Positions 23,083 to 32,010 of a DNA stretch of 41,100 nt are shown piece by piece. Made by a program: the position numbers and the translations under genes. Within the stretch, counting starts at the first letter, position 1; each line of letters begins with the position of its first letter. The DNA comes from CAZVWW01 sp964631265 (GTDB taxonomy: Bacteria > Thermotogota > Thermotogae > MWEM01). Where the stretch lies: positions 1 to 41,100 of the forward strand of contig CAZVWW010000006.1 of NCBI GenBank assembly GCA_964631265.1, in the 5' to 3' direction. A model generated the notes under the pieces. The model did no database searches, was not told where the DNA came from, and saw only the letters and a list, made by a program, of their open reading frames with translations.

Positions 23083-26000
23083 AAAACATACCTTGTCAAA
23101 CAGAGCAAACGTTGTCATCGGTGAAAGACACTTCTTTGAAAAGATCCCGGCCGTCGTCTCCGGGCTCATCAGGCGCTATAAAAAGTCCGTTGTGGTCTTT
23201 CCCGAATTGAAATATTACCGAAAATACAGCGAGAGTTTTGAAGCAAGTCTCTTCGAGCATTATCCCCCACTCGACGTCCTGCCATTCGATCCCATGCCGG
23301 CATCACTCTCGACGGCAAGGCAAAGGATGAAAACACTGCTCAGAGGCATGGAAGCAGGCAAAACGATCGTGACAACAGCGCTCGGACTGCTGCAGAATAC
23401 CATCTCATTTGAAGAACTTGAGAAGAAAAAACTCATTGTACATGAGGGAGACGAACGCTCTCAGAAATCTCTTATTAATTTTCTCACCAATTCCGGTTAT
23501 CAACGGGTTTTCAACGTCAAGGAATCCGGACAGTTCTCCGTCAGGGGATTTATTGTTGATTTTTTTCCCCTGAACACCGAAATGCCGTGCAGAATTGAAT
23601 TCTTTGACGATGAGATCACGGAAATCCGGACATTTGATATCAACTCCCAGCGGAAAGTCGACAGGTTGAACAGCGTTGTGATCGCCCCTGCCAGGGAGTT
23701 TATCTTCGACGATGAGAACCGGGAGGTCTTCAACAAGCGGATGAATAAACTCTCCCAAAAATACAGCAACAGTCCCTTTATCAGCGAGATCTCCGGGAAT
23801 CCCATGGATTATCAAGCGCTTTCCCCGCTCTTTCTGAACAAACATAAACCCCTTTTGAGCCAGATAGAGGATGACACAGCCATTATCTATATTGATGTGG
23901 CAAAAGGCTTTGAATCCATCAGACAGTTTGAAAGAGAACTCTTCGAACTCTATCCCGGTACGGAGTACAAGGAACTCTATTACCGATATCTCCGGGTCAG
24001 TGAATCCCTCCTGCTTAGGGCGGAAAAATGGATCAATATCAGCCCGGATGAATCCGCCCTTGCTACCTCTGACGGAAAAAGAATGCATGAGGTTATCCGG
24101 CTTGATGATAAGAATATCAAACTCAAAAAACCCGAAAAGACGGTCTCCAAGTTCCTGGAATATCAGACAGAGGCCCTTATCGATGAAGAAGGGATTGAAA
24201 GGGGCACGATTGTTGTCCATGAAGATTACGGGATTGGACGCTATCTCGGAAATGAGGTTATAACGAACTACGCCGGAACGCGCGAATATCTTAAACTCGA
24301 ATACGATAACGCCGTCAAGATCTTTGTCCCGGTGGACAACATCGATCGTGTTCATCGATATGTTGGTGACCCGGAACTGGTAAAGCTTTCGAAACTGAAG
24401 GGGAAGAGCTGGGCCAAAAGTAAAAAAAAGGTCAGAGAGGACATCGAGAAGAAGGTTGAAGAACTGATCAAACTCTACGCCGTCCGTGAAAACGCAACCG
24501 GAATCTCTTTCAAAGGCGACCGGGAACTTGAGGAGAATTTCTTCAACAGCTTTCCCCATATCGAGACCCCCGCTCAGGATCAAGCGATAAAAGAAGTACT
24601 CGAGGACATGGAGAAGGAAAAGCCGATGGACCGGCTTGTATTCGGGGATGCCGGTTCAGGCAAGACAGAAGTGGCGATGCGGGCTGCATTCCGGGCCGTC
24701 AGTTCCGGCTACCAGGTGGCAATGCTTGTGCCAACAACGGTTCTTTCAAAACAGCATTATGAAACCTTCATCGAGAGAATGGAGGGGTTTGGCCTGAATG
24801 TCAAGCTCTTGAACCGCTTCATCACACAAGCACAGAGGAAGAAGATTGTCACCGGCATTAAAGAGGGGCGTGTGGATATCGTCATCGGAACTCACAGTCT
24901 GCTGTCAAAAACGGTCAAGTTCGATCGCCTCGGACTCTTGATTATTGACGAGGAACAGAAATTCGGTGTCACGCAGAAAGAGCGTATCAAATCCTTCAAA
25001 GAGCAGATAGATGTCCTCACCCTGTCGGCAACCCCGATACCGAGAACCCTGTACATGGGGCTGTCCGGTATCAAGGAGATGTCCGTCATCGACACAATGC
25101 CCCCCGGAAGAATCCCCATTGAGGTCACCTGCTCTCAGTACAACGAAAAACTCATCAAAACAGCCATACTGAGGGAAGTCACAAGGGGTGGGCAGGTTCT
25201 GTATGTGCACAATCGTGTTGAAGACATTGATGAGGTCCTTGAAAGGGTACGGGGAGTTGTCCCGGAGATCAAAACCGGCCTGGCGCATGGCCGGATGGCC
25301 AAAAAACGCTTTGAGAAGACGGTTAACGACTTCTACACCGGTGAGCTTGAGATGCTGCTCTGCACAACCATTATCGAAAGCGGTGTTGACATCCCGAATG
25401 CAAATACCCTGATCATCGACGATGCGCAGAGATACGGTCTCTCCCAGTTGTATCAACTGCGCGGCCGGGTGGGAAGAAGTGACAGACGGGCATTTGCCTA
25501 TTTTCTCTATCCGAAAAGAGCCAAACTCAAACCCGAATCGAAATCCAGACTCGAGGCCATTTCTAAATTTCACGGAGCGGGGAGCGGGCTGCAGCTGTCA
25601 ATGAGGGATATGGAGATAAGGGGCATCGGCAATATCCTTGGAATGGAACAGCACGGCGAGATCAACACGATTGGACTTCACCTTTACAGACAGATCCTCG
25701 ACGATGTCCTGGTCAGCAGAGGGCTGAAGAAGGGTGAAAAGAAACAGCAGAAGAAAAAGCCCGAATCCAGAGGGGTTGAGCTCAAAGGTTTTTATTTCGA
25801 AGTGCTCATTCCCGAGGACTACATTGACAACAATATCGAGCGAATGAAAGTCTACCGAAAGATCGCTCTTTGCGAGGACATGGAGGACTTCAGAGATGTA
25901 GAGGCCGAGATTAAGGACCGTTTCGGGAAACCGCCGAAACAGTTCAGAACACTGCTCTTTTACGCAAAACTCAGATTGATGGCCACAAGACTCGGGATAT

Positions 26001-26182
26001 CAAGGGTTGAAAAATTAGGTAGTTCACGGCAGTTTAAGCTCTTCTTCAGAGATCTCAAGTCCACTGACAAATTTGAAGTGGATGGCATGAGAGGCTTTGT
26101 CAACCGCGAAGAGAGGGCAGCCGTTTTGTTCAACGACAACGACAAGAAATTAGCCGGTCTTTTGGAGAAAAATGTCTCATGA
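23054..26182 (+). CDS. mfd: Transcription-repair coupling factor Mfd
   Basis: A 1042-aa ATP-driven translocase that removes RNA polymerase stalled at DNA damage and recruits UvrA. I chose ATG at 23054 because GGGAGGG lies 9 bases ahead; an in-frame ATG at 22997 has no SD. Domains in order: UvrB-like N-terminus (about 1-330), the polymerase-binding domain around EEGIERGTIVVHEDYGIGRYLG, then the RecG-like motor with Walker A GDAGSGKTE, DEEQKFGV, SATPIPRTLYMGLSG, GRVGRSD motif VI, and the C-terminal TRCF domain. It follows the flagellar genes without a gap, so part of its expression may come from that operon. Confidence 0.96.
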   Translation: MLVPSLEKFEKHTLSNRANVVIGERHFFEKIPAVVSGLIRRYKKSVVVFPELKYYRKYSESFEASLFEHYPPLDVLPFDPMPASLSTARQRMKTLLRGMEAGKTIVTTALGLLQNTISFEELEKKKLIVHEGDERSQKSLINFLTNSGYQRVFNVKESGQFSVRGFIVDFFPLNTEMPCRIEFFDDEITEIRTFDINSQRKVDRLNSVVIAPAREFIFDDENREVFNKRMNKLSQKYSNSPFISEISGNPMDYQALSPLFLNKHKPLLSQIEDDTAIIYIDVAKGFESIRQFERELFELYPGTEYKELYYRYLRVSESLLLRAEKWINISPDESALATSDGKRMHEVIRLDDKNIKLKKPEKTVSKFLEYQTEALIDEEGIERGTIVVHEDYGIGRYLGNEVITNYAGTREYLKLEYDNAVKIFVPVDNIDRVHRYVGDPELVKLSKLKGKSWAKSKKKVREDIEKKVEELIKLYAVRENATGISFKGDRELEENFFNSFPHIETPAQDQAIKEVLEDMEKEKPMDRLVFGDAGSGKTEVAMRAAFRAVSSGYQVAMLVPTTVLSKQHYETFIERMEGFGLNVKLLNRFITQAQRKKIVTGIKEGRVDIVIGTHSLLSKTVKFDRLGLLIIDEEQKFGVTQKERIKSFKEQIDVLTLSATPIPRTLYMGLSGIKEMSVIDTMPPGRIPIEVTCSQYNEKLIKTAILREVTRGGQVLYVHNRVEDIDEVLERVRGVVPEIKTGLAHGRMAKKRFEKTVNDFYTGELEMLLCTTIIESGVDIPNANTLIIDDAQRYGLSQLYQLRGRVGRSDRRAFAYFLYPKRAKLKPESKSRLEAISKFHGAGSGLQLSMRDMEIRGIGNILGMEQHGEINTIGLHLYRQILDDVLVSRGLKKGEKKQQKKKPESRGVELKGFYFEVLIPEDYIDNNIERMKVYRKIALCEDMEDFRDVEAEIKDRFGKPPKQFRTLLFYAKLRLMATRLGISRVEKLGSSRQFKLFFRDLKSTDKFEVDGMRGFVNREERAAVLFNDNDKKLAGLLEKNVS

Positions 26183-26216
26183 GTGGCCGGACAGAAATCG
26201 ACAGGAGCGTGACATA

Positions 26217-27077
26217 ATGGAAAAAAGAGTAAAAGTAACCGTTTTGATGGATGACCTCGCCGGAAAGGCACCGCGCATAAAGGCGCATCACGGCCTTTCT
26301 TTCCTCTTTGATATTGCCTATCCGAACGGGGATACCTTTTCCATGATAATGGATACGGGAACAATCGGCGAGGACCTGCTTCATAACATGAGGGTTCTGG
26401 ATATTCAACCTGAATCAATCGACACCTGCATGATCACCCACAAGCACTACGACCATGCCGGTGGACTTTCTGACGTGCTGAACAACAGAGAGATGCGGCT
26501 CCCTGTATTTTTAAATAAGGATTGTTTTGTCCCCGCCTTTTCTAAAACAGCCTGGAAATACGCGGGCTTTCCCGCTTCAAAAGAGAGGCTCGAGCTCCTG
26601 GGAGCTAATTTTATCTCCGTCGACGAACCGGTGGAGGTCGCTCCGGAATGCTACATAAGCGGTCGGGTGAAAAATGTTGAAAAGCGTTTTCAGAGGGCCC
26701 TGGGCCATACGCGAATCAAAGACGGCCGGCCCGAACCCGAAGAACATCAGGAGGAACTGAACTTCTACATCGTTGAAGGGGATAGCGTGCATGTCTTTTC
26801 GGGATGTTCACATCGCGGCATCGTCAACATTTGCCATGATGCCCTTGAAAAGACCGGCAGCACTAAACTCGGGGTCGTGATGGGGGGATTTCACTTTACA
26901 GGGGCTTCCATTAGCGAGATTGAGCAGCACATTACAGCCCTCGAAGAGCTCAAGCCTGTCGCCGTTCTGTCAGGCCATTGTACCGGGTTCACCGCTAATG
27001 CCCTGCTATTCAGGCGATTCGGTAAACAGTTCAATCGTTTTTCAGCCGGGGACCGGTTCAACTTGATCCGAGACTGA
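26217..27077 (+). CDS. MBL-fold metallo-hydrolase (COG1237-like)
   Basis: A 286-aa cytoplasmic metallo-beta-lactamase-fold protein. ATG at 26217 is chosen because GGAG lies 12 bases ahead; an upstream ATG at 26172 would overlap mfd. The metal motif HxHxDH is at residues 75-80 (THKHYDHAGG). GCSHRGIVNI, MGGFHF and SGHCTGFTANALLF then appear in the order seen in the COG1237 group, whose archaeal members make a methanopterin precursor (dihydropterin-ribofuranosyl-aminobenzene phosphate synthase). In bacteria the substrate is not known. Last gene of the plus-strand run; convergent with the HD gene 14 bases away. Confidence 0.88.
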   Translation: MEKRVKVTVLMDDLAGKAPRIKAHHGLSFLFDIAYPNGDTFSMIMDTGTIGEDLLHNMRVLDIQPESIDTCMITHKHYDHAGGLSDVLNNREMRLPVFLNKDCFVPAFSKTAWKYAGFPASKERLELLGANFISVDEPVEVAPECYISGRVKNVEKRFQRALGHTRIKDGRPEPEEHQEELNFYIVEGDSVHVFSGCSHRGIVNICHDALEKTGSTKLGVVMGGFHFTGASISEIEQHITALEELKPVAVLSGHCTGFTANALLFRRFGKQFNRFSAGDRFNLIRD

Positions 27078-27091
27078 TCGTTGTCGGGGAG

Positions 27092-28354
27092 TTAGTGTTT
27101 GACTTTCTCATACTTAATCCCCAGAAAGTCCTCGAATGTGTCGTAGTAAGTGGTATGCGTCGAGGGATGATCGGTCTCCACCAGTTTTTTCAATTCGCGA
27201 AAGACCCGGCAGTCGAGTTTGTCCTCGCGTGCGGTATCTTGTATGATCTCCAGCGCCTTTTCGGGACAGAGCTTTTGCCGGTAGGGTCTCTCCTCGATCA
27301 GGGCGCTGTAGATGTCCGAGACCTGAAGGATTCGACTGTACATATCCAGATCACTCATGGCAAGGCCATCGGGATAGCCTGTCCCGTCGAGTCTTTCATG
27401 ATGGGATGCCGCTATTGCCGCTATTCTTCCGAAGCCACTGTCGGTGAGTATTCTGTAAGTGTCGACGACATGGTTTTTCATGATCTCCCATTCATCCTCA
27501 TCCAACGGACCCTTTTTGTGCAGGATGGCTAACGGCGTGTTGAATTTCCCCATGTCATGGAGCAGTCCGGTCAGTTCCAGTATCTTTGAATCCGCCTCGG
27601 TAAGCATCTCAAGTCCGATTCTGGAACTGATTTTCGAGACAATGGTGGTATGATTGCGAGTATAGGGGCTCTTGGCATCGAGTAGAAAAGCAATGCCCTT
27701 GACAAGTTGTATTGATGAATCAAGGTTGAAGTAAATCTCGCGGAAATCCGCCTCCATGCTCATCTTCAAGATGACACTCTTCGGAAGCTTTTTCACCGCT
27801 GCCTCAACTTCGGGCAGTATCTCGGCATTTGCCCTCGTGTTCTCCAGTGCTCTTTCGATTGCCTTGTATGAGCTGAAAAACCCCCCTTTGAGGACTTCAC
27901 GGGATATCTCATCGGCTGCCTGCAGGGCATTTATCGCTTTCAACAACTTTTTATCCTTTTCTGTCACCTTGTCGATGGGGGTATGATGATAGACCATCAT
28001 CTTCTGAAAACACTCCGGAAACTGAAGGTTCTTCAGAAAGACCGATCCGAGAAAAGAATGCTTGTTTCTGCCGTCGAGTTCGAAGACGATCTTCTTGATA
28101 TCGGGTTCACTGTCGAGAAACTCCAGCGTTCTCTCGTAATCGTTCATGGTGGTCATCATCAACAGGTTGATGTCATGGAAGAGGCCGGTAAAATAGACCT
28201 GCCAGGGTTCATAGTCGAGTTTGAGCTCTTTGATTAATCGAAAGAAGATGTTCCCCACAGAAAAGGAATGGTTAATCAAAGGCTCGTATTGAGAATTTTC
28301 GAGGTACTCGAAAAGCTTGATGATCTTCTTGAGTTTGATCCTGAACTCGAGCAT
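27092..28354 (-). CDS. Double HD-domain protein with C-terminal HD-GYP
   Basis: A 420-aa cytoplasmic protein with two HD-type domains. The C-terminal one has HD at 266-267 (LTGLLHDMGKFN), SHHERLDGTGYPDG with GYP at 326-328, and the rest of the HD-GYP pattern, so it may hydrolyse c-di-GMP. The N-terminal one (about 25-130) keeps a full-looking ligand set, H29, H60-D61, H99 and H123-H124, but has no GYP. Between them lies a helical region rich in Glu and Lys. No sensor or receiver domain is seen, so the first HD may itself be the input. SD AAAAGGGAG precedes the ATG. Downstream of the DUF6485 gene by 15 bases, probably in one transcript with it. Confidence 0.88.
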   Translation of the reverse strand: MLEFRIKLKKIIKLFEYLENSQYEPLINHSFSVGNIFFRLIKELKLDYEPWQVYFTGLFHDINLLMMTTMNDYERTLEFLDSEPDIKKIVFELDGRNKHSFLGSVFLKNLQFPECFQKMMVYHHTPIDKVTEKDKKLLKAINALQAADEISREVLKGGFFSSYKAIERALENTRANAEILPEVEAAVKKLPKSVILKMSMEADFREIYFNLDSSIQLVKGIAFLLDAKSPYTRNHTTIVSKISSRIGLEMLTEADSKILELTGLLHDMGKFNTPLAILHKKGPLDEDEWEIMKNHVVDTYRILTDSGFGRIAAIAASHHERLDGTGYPDGLAMSDLDMYSRILQVSDIYSALIEERPYRQKLCPEKALEIIQDTAREDKLDCRVFRELKKLVETDHPSTHTTYYDTFEDFLGIKYEKVKH

Positions 28355-28369
28355 GTTCTCATCTCCCTT

Positions 28370-28564
28370 TTAACTGTTACACTTCACAAAGTATTCGATG
28401 GACCGGTTGTAAGTCTTCTCCTCCTCAGCAGTGAAATAGCAGGCCGGGAGCTCCCCCATTCTTCTGTGATAAGCAATGCACTCACAACATTTTCCTTTCC
28501 TCGGGCATCCGGGATAAGTGCAGTTGCAGACTGAAATGTTCTTCTTTTCATTATCGCATCCCAT
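28370..28564 (-). CDS. DUF6485-family small Cys-rich protein
   Basis: A 64-aa protein; ATG at 28564 is preferred because AGGAGGTGA lies at ideal distance, whereas a GTG three codons earlier sits inside that site. Six or seven Cys are arranged as CNCTYPGCPRKGKCCECIAYH, followed by ELPACYF and a helix TYNRSIEYF. This matches, by memory, the DUF6485 family, found mainly in anaerobes and of unknown function; binding of zinc or iron-sulfur is plausible. The gene overlaps the M20 peptidase end by 14 bases. No promoter is seen, so it is probably coupled to the peptidase. Confidence 0.85.
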   Translation of the reverse strand: MGCDNEKKNISVCNCTYPGCPRKGKCCECIAYHRRMGELPACYFTAEEEKTYNRSIEYFVKCNS

Positions 28565-29825
28565 TCTCTTCACCTCCTGTTTTTTCTGTACCGTATATCG
28601 ACATCAGCAAACGAGTCAGGTATTCAGTTGAATCAACGATATCCTGCCGGTTGACGTACTCGTTTGCGGAGTGTATGTTCCCGCCACCCGGTCCGAAAAC
28701 CAGTGTAGGCACCTTTGTTCTTACACCGAAAAGGTTGAAATCTCCGATACTGCTTGATATGTATTGGCATTTCTTTTTCTTCTTTTTGCCCCGGTTGATA
28801 ATCTTGATTAGTTCATCGATATAGGAACAGTTTTCGAAAAGATAGGGGCGATACTCAACATCTTCACTGGGTGAGTATTTTTTGTCTATGACAACTTTTG
28901 ATTTAAGGTTCAACGATTTGATGATCTGCTTGATCTCTCTCTCAACACCTTCAACTGTCTCCCCGATCCCCAGTTGCCGGTTGATGGCAACCCGGCAGTA
29001 ACCGGGAACGGTAAAGGATTCATCTCCGCCTTCAATATTCAAAACGACATAATCACCGCGGCCGGTTTTAATGTCGGTAAATTTGTTGAAATTGATCAGA
29101 TCCGTGATGACCCTTGCTGCATCCTGTAATGCGTTGATTCCTCTTTTGGGGTGGGAAGCGTGTGTGTTCTTCCCGTGGAACTTCAGTTCAAAGAGTTCTC
29201 TCCCCTCGGCACCGATAACAACAACGGGAAACTTCGGATTTTTAACCATCTTCTGATGCTTCAGGCAGTACACGTCCTTGGAGAGTTCCGGGGACGGCTC
29301 GGTTACGATGATCAGGTCATAGTCTGAGAAATCGAACTGCCTCAGCAGTTCATCCGAGCCGAATGAATGAGGCGATTCCTCCCCGTAGACCAGAGACAGA
29401 AAGAGTTCCCCGTTCAATTCACTGAATCTGTCCACTATTGTCTCAAAGGTCTGGATCGCAACAGCACAACCCGCTTTCATATCCGCGGCGCCAAGTCCGA
29501 AGATCTTCCCGTCGATTTCCTTGGCGTCGTACTTGGGATAATACCATTCCCCCTTTGGGGAAACCGTGTCCAGATGACCGTTAAGAAGCACCTTAGGTCC
29601 TTTACCGTTCCCCTTTTTCGCAATGACATTAAAATAGCGGGTATCCGGTTCAAAGGCATATTCTGCTGAGTTGCCCTTTTGGACTTCAAACCCTCTTTCC
29701 TTTAAATAATCGTACACATACCTGTACACACTCTCATCATCCCAGACCGAACTCGGCCTTTTGATGAGCTCCTTTGTCAGATCAACCACTGATCGCTCTT
29801 CTGTTTCTGTCAGTATTTTATTCAA
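28551..29825 (-). CDS. M20-family metallopeptidase (ArgE/DapE-like)
   Basis: A 424-aa di-zinc amidohydrolase or peptidase. TTG at 29825 is chosen as start since GGGGGGAGAAG directly precedes it; the upstream frame has no SD. Metal and catalytic motifs appear in order: LLNGHLDTVSP (His, Asp), GLGAADMKAG (bridging Asp), YGEESPHSFG (Glu pair), VTEPSPE (Glu) and GNIHSANEYV (His). A dimerisation domain sits between them (KFHGKNTHASHPKRGINAL). The substrate cannot be read: acetylornithine, succinyl-diaminopimelate or dipeptides are all possible. The 5' end is 33 bases from the assembly gap. It may have its own promoter at 29846. Confidence 0.9.
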   Translation of the reverse strand: MNKILTETEERSVVDLTKELIKRPSSVWDDESVYRYVYDYLKERGFEVQKGNSAEYAFEPDTRYFNVIAKKGNGKGPKVLLNGHLDTVSPKGEWYYPKYDAKEIDGKIFGLGAADMKAGCAVAIQTFETIVDRFSELNGELFLSLVYGEESPHSFGSDELLRQFDFSDYDLIIVTEPSPELSKDVYCLKHQKMVKNPKFPVVVIGAEGRELFELKFHGKNTHASHPKRGINALQDAARVITDLINFNKFTDIKTGRGDYVVLNIEGGDESFTVPGYCRVAINRQLGIGETVEGVEREIKQIIKSLNLKSKVVIDKKYSPSEDVEYRPYLFENCSYIDELIKIINRGKKKKKKCQYISSSIGDFNLFGVRTKVPTLVFGPGGGNIHSANEYVNRQDIVDSTEYLTRLLMSIYGTEKTGGEENGMR

Positions 29826-29845
29826 ACTTCTCCCCCCTTTAGTGT

Positions 29846-29854
29846 ATTTTAACA
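29846..29854 (-). promoter_or_regulatory. Putative extended -10 promoter of the M20 peptidase gene
   Basis: The minus strand reads TGTTAAAAT, 21 bases ahead of the TTG start, right at the gap edge. The -35 would lie within the gap and cannot be judged. Confidence 0.35.
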
Positions 29855-29857
29855 TAT

Positions 29858-29957
29858 NNNNNNNNNNNNNNNNNNNNNNNNNNNNNNNNNNNNNNNNNNN
29901 NNNNNNNNNNNNNNNNNNNNNNNNNNNNNNNNNNNNNNNNNNNNNNNNNNNNNNNNN
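29858..29957. other. Assembly gap (100 N)
   Basis: Exactly 100 N, the conventional size for a scaffold gap of unknown length. The permease stop codon abuts the gap. Whether genes, for example a substrate-binding protein, are missing here is unknown. Confidence 0.98.
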
Positions 29958-30860
29958 CTACGAGTTGCCGATGAACCGTCTCTCCTTTTTAAAGGACACG
30001 ATGATAAGCATCAGAACTGTGATGATAAAAGGAAATGCCTGTGTGAGCTCACCGGGAATATTCAGGAGCTTGAGTGAATACGAGGCCGATTCGCTCATTC
30101 CGAAGACCCCGGAACTGATGGCCACCCCGTAGGCGGACTTCCCGCCAAGGGCCTGAGCTGCCAGTGCAATCCAGCCTCTGCCCGATGTCATGTTCCTTGA
30201 AAACCACGAGACATATCCCATGGAAAGATAAACACCCCCGAGGCTTGCATAAAAACCACTCAGCAGCAGAGCCACTGTCTTCACTTTCCTGACCGATATG
30301 CCGACGGATTCAGCCGCCTCTTTGTTCTCTCCGACCGCACGGATCTTTGTTCCGAGGGGTGTCCTCTTCAACATGAAGCTGACAGCGATCACCGAAAAGA
30401 GTGCAAAATAAGTCAGAATATTATGGCCGCTGAGGATCTCGCCTATTCCCGGGATTTTGTTGATCAATGGAATCTCCAGCGTCGGGAAGACCAGTGATTC
30501 GATCGATGCCGATGATCCCTTTTCGCCTGTTATGACGTTGAGAAAGAAGATAGTCCCCCCCGAGGAGAATATGTTTAGTGCGATAGCGGCCATGATGATA
30601 TTGGCCTTCAGTTTGAGCGAGAAGAAGGCCAGTATACCGGTCATGATAAGACCGGAGGAGACCGCTGACAGCAGGGAGAGTATCAGAGAGTGTGTCAATC
30701 CGCTGACAACCGCCCCGACAAAGGCGGAAAAGAGCATGATGCCTTCCAAAGCGATGTTGGTTGCCCCTGCTGATGAGGCGATTAAGGCACCAAGTGCTGA
30801 GAGCAAAATGGGCGTGGTAACCCTTAGCGAAGTCGAGAGAAAATCGACCATATCAGCCAT
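29958..30860 (-). CDS. ABC importer permease (BmpA-type, second subunit)
   Basis: A 300-aa integral membrane protein of the BPD-transp-2 family (YufQ/NupQ-like), with about eight to nine hydrophobic segments. ATG at 30860 is preferred, having GGAGAGAAG ahead. Features of the family: TPILLSALGALIASSAGATNIALEG near the start, GENKEAAESVGI in the cytoplasmic loop, and GRGWIALAAQALGG. The start overlaps the upstream permease end by 8 bases. Works with the 385-aa permease and the double ATPase to import nucleosides or simple sugars. Last gene before the gap. Confidence 0.9.
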   Translation of the reverse strand: MADMVDFLSTSLRVTTPILLSALGALIASSAGATNIALEGIMLFSAFVGAVVSGLTHSLILSLLSAVSSGLIMTGILAFFSLKLKANIIMAAIALNIFSSGGTIFFLNVITGEKGSSASIESLVFPTLEIPLINKIPGIGEILSGHNILTYFALFSVIAVSFMLKRTPLGTKIRAVGENKEAAESVGISVRKVKTVALLLSGFYASLGGVYLSMGYVSWFSRNMTSGRGWIALAAQALGGKSAYGVAISSGVFGMSESASYSLKLLNIPGELTQAFPFIITVLMLIIVSFKKERRFIGNS

Positions 30861-32010
30861 CTTCTCTCCGGGCCGGCATTGCACTTCGGACCGTCTCCAT
30901 TAATGGCCGGTTGGCCAGGAAGGCCTTGGCTGTTATGAGCAGGATGATAATCGCCTGTAAAATGGCAATGATTTCCGGGGAGACTTCCGTATATCGTCCC
31001 ATCGTCGTGGCTCCCACCCGGATATAGGAGATGAACAGAGCAGCAGGGAGAACCAGCAGGGGCTTTTGTCCGGCAACCAGAGCCACAATGACCCCATCCC
31101 ATCCATACCCGGGGGAATTCACCCAGAGAAAACGGCCGTGATAGCCCGCCAGGACAATGATGCCCGCCATGCCGGCAATTGAACCGCTGAGGAGCTGTGT
31201 CTGGAAGACCATTCTGGTTGAGGGGATACCAGAATAATTGGCGAATGTCTTATTGGCGCCGGTGACTCTCAGTTTGTATCCCCATGTCGTTTTGTTCATG
31301 ATGAACCAGATTAGCATGGTTACACCAATCGCTATGAATATGCCGATATGCCATTTGTACCGTTCATTCAGGAGAAAAAGCCGGGCGGTTTCCCTGAACT
31401 TTCTTGACATCAGGGCTCCTGATATCTCGTCTCTCAAAAATGTCCTGATTAAAAGCAAGCCGATGTACAGGGCGATATAATTCATCATCAGCGAGCTCAC
31501 GATCTCTGAGCCTCTTAACTTGTATTTGATGGAAGCCGGTATAGCTGCTACCGCCATTCCACAGATAATACCGGTTAGTATAACCATAAAGGCGTGTATG
31601 ACCGGTATCGCGGGGAAGAGTATTGCTGTAAAAGTCCCTCCCACAGCCCCCGCAAACATCTGTCCCTCAGCACCGAGATTGAATATCCCGGCACTAAAGA
31701 CAAGGCTGACGGCAAGCCCGGTCAGTATGATTGGAACGGACTGATTGATCCATTGAACGAATCCCTTGAAATTGAATTCAGGAATGGCTCTGTTGAGCTT
31801 GAAAAGAGGTGAGGACAGGAAGATTTCATATGCCTCACCTGTCTGCTGAAAAGAGGTCCGGACACTCTGGAAAAACCCGCCACCTTTCCAATCCAGTCCT
31901 GTGAGGAAGATCAGTATATAACCTGCAAGAAGTGCGATCAGTATAACGATCAAGGTCTTGGACAGTTCATTGCTGATGTTGATTTTTTTCACTTTTCGCC
32001 CTTTCATCAC
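30853..32010 (-). CDS. ABC importer permease (BmpA-type, first subunit)
   Basis: A 385-aa integral membrane protein of the BPD-transp-2 family (YufP/NupP-like). An extra N-terminal helix and a long periplasmic loop (about residues 40-85) precede the core, as is common in this subfamily. Core motifs: VPIILTGLAVSLVFSAGIFNLGAEGQM, SSLMMNYIALYIG, RVTGANKTFANYSGI and GYGWDGVIVALVAG. Start options are GTG 32010, ATG 32007 and GTG 31992; all overlap the ATPase gene end, which supports translational coupling. Substrate class is nucleoside or simple sugar, by family only. Confidence 0.9.
   Translation of the reverse strand: MMKGRKVKKINISNELSKTLIVILIALLAGYILIFLTGLDWKGGGFFQSVRTSFQQTGEAYEIFLSSPLFKLNRAIPEFNFKGFVQWINQSVPIILTGLAVSLVFSAGIFNLGAEGQMFAGAVGGTFTAILFPAIPVIHAFMVILTGIICGMAVAAIPASIKYKLRGSEIVSSLMMNYIALYIGLLLIRTFLRDEISGALMSRKFRETARLFLLNERYKWHIGIFIAIGVTMLIWFIMNKTTWGYKLRVTGANKTFANYSGIPSTRMVFQTQLLSGSIAGMAGIIVLAGYHGRFLWVNSPGYGWDGVIVALVAGQKPLLVLPAALFISYIRVGATTMGRYTEVSPEIIAILQAIIILLITAKAFLANRPLMETVRSAMPARREDG

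Noticed and set aside
23405..24583. 392-codon open frame on the minus strand
   Set aside because: It lies fully inside mfd, whose product is clearly conserved; the antisense frame has no motif and no ribosome binding site of note.
29761..30132. Open frame running through the N gap
   Set aside because: It exists only because N codons were read as open; it is antisense to the M20 and permease genes.
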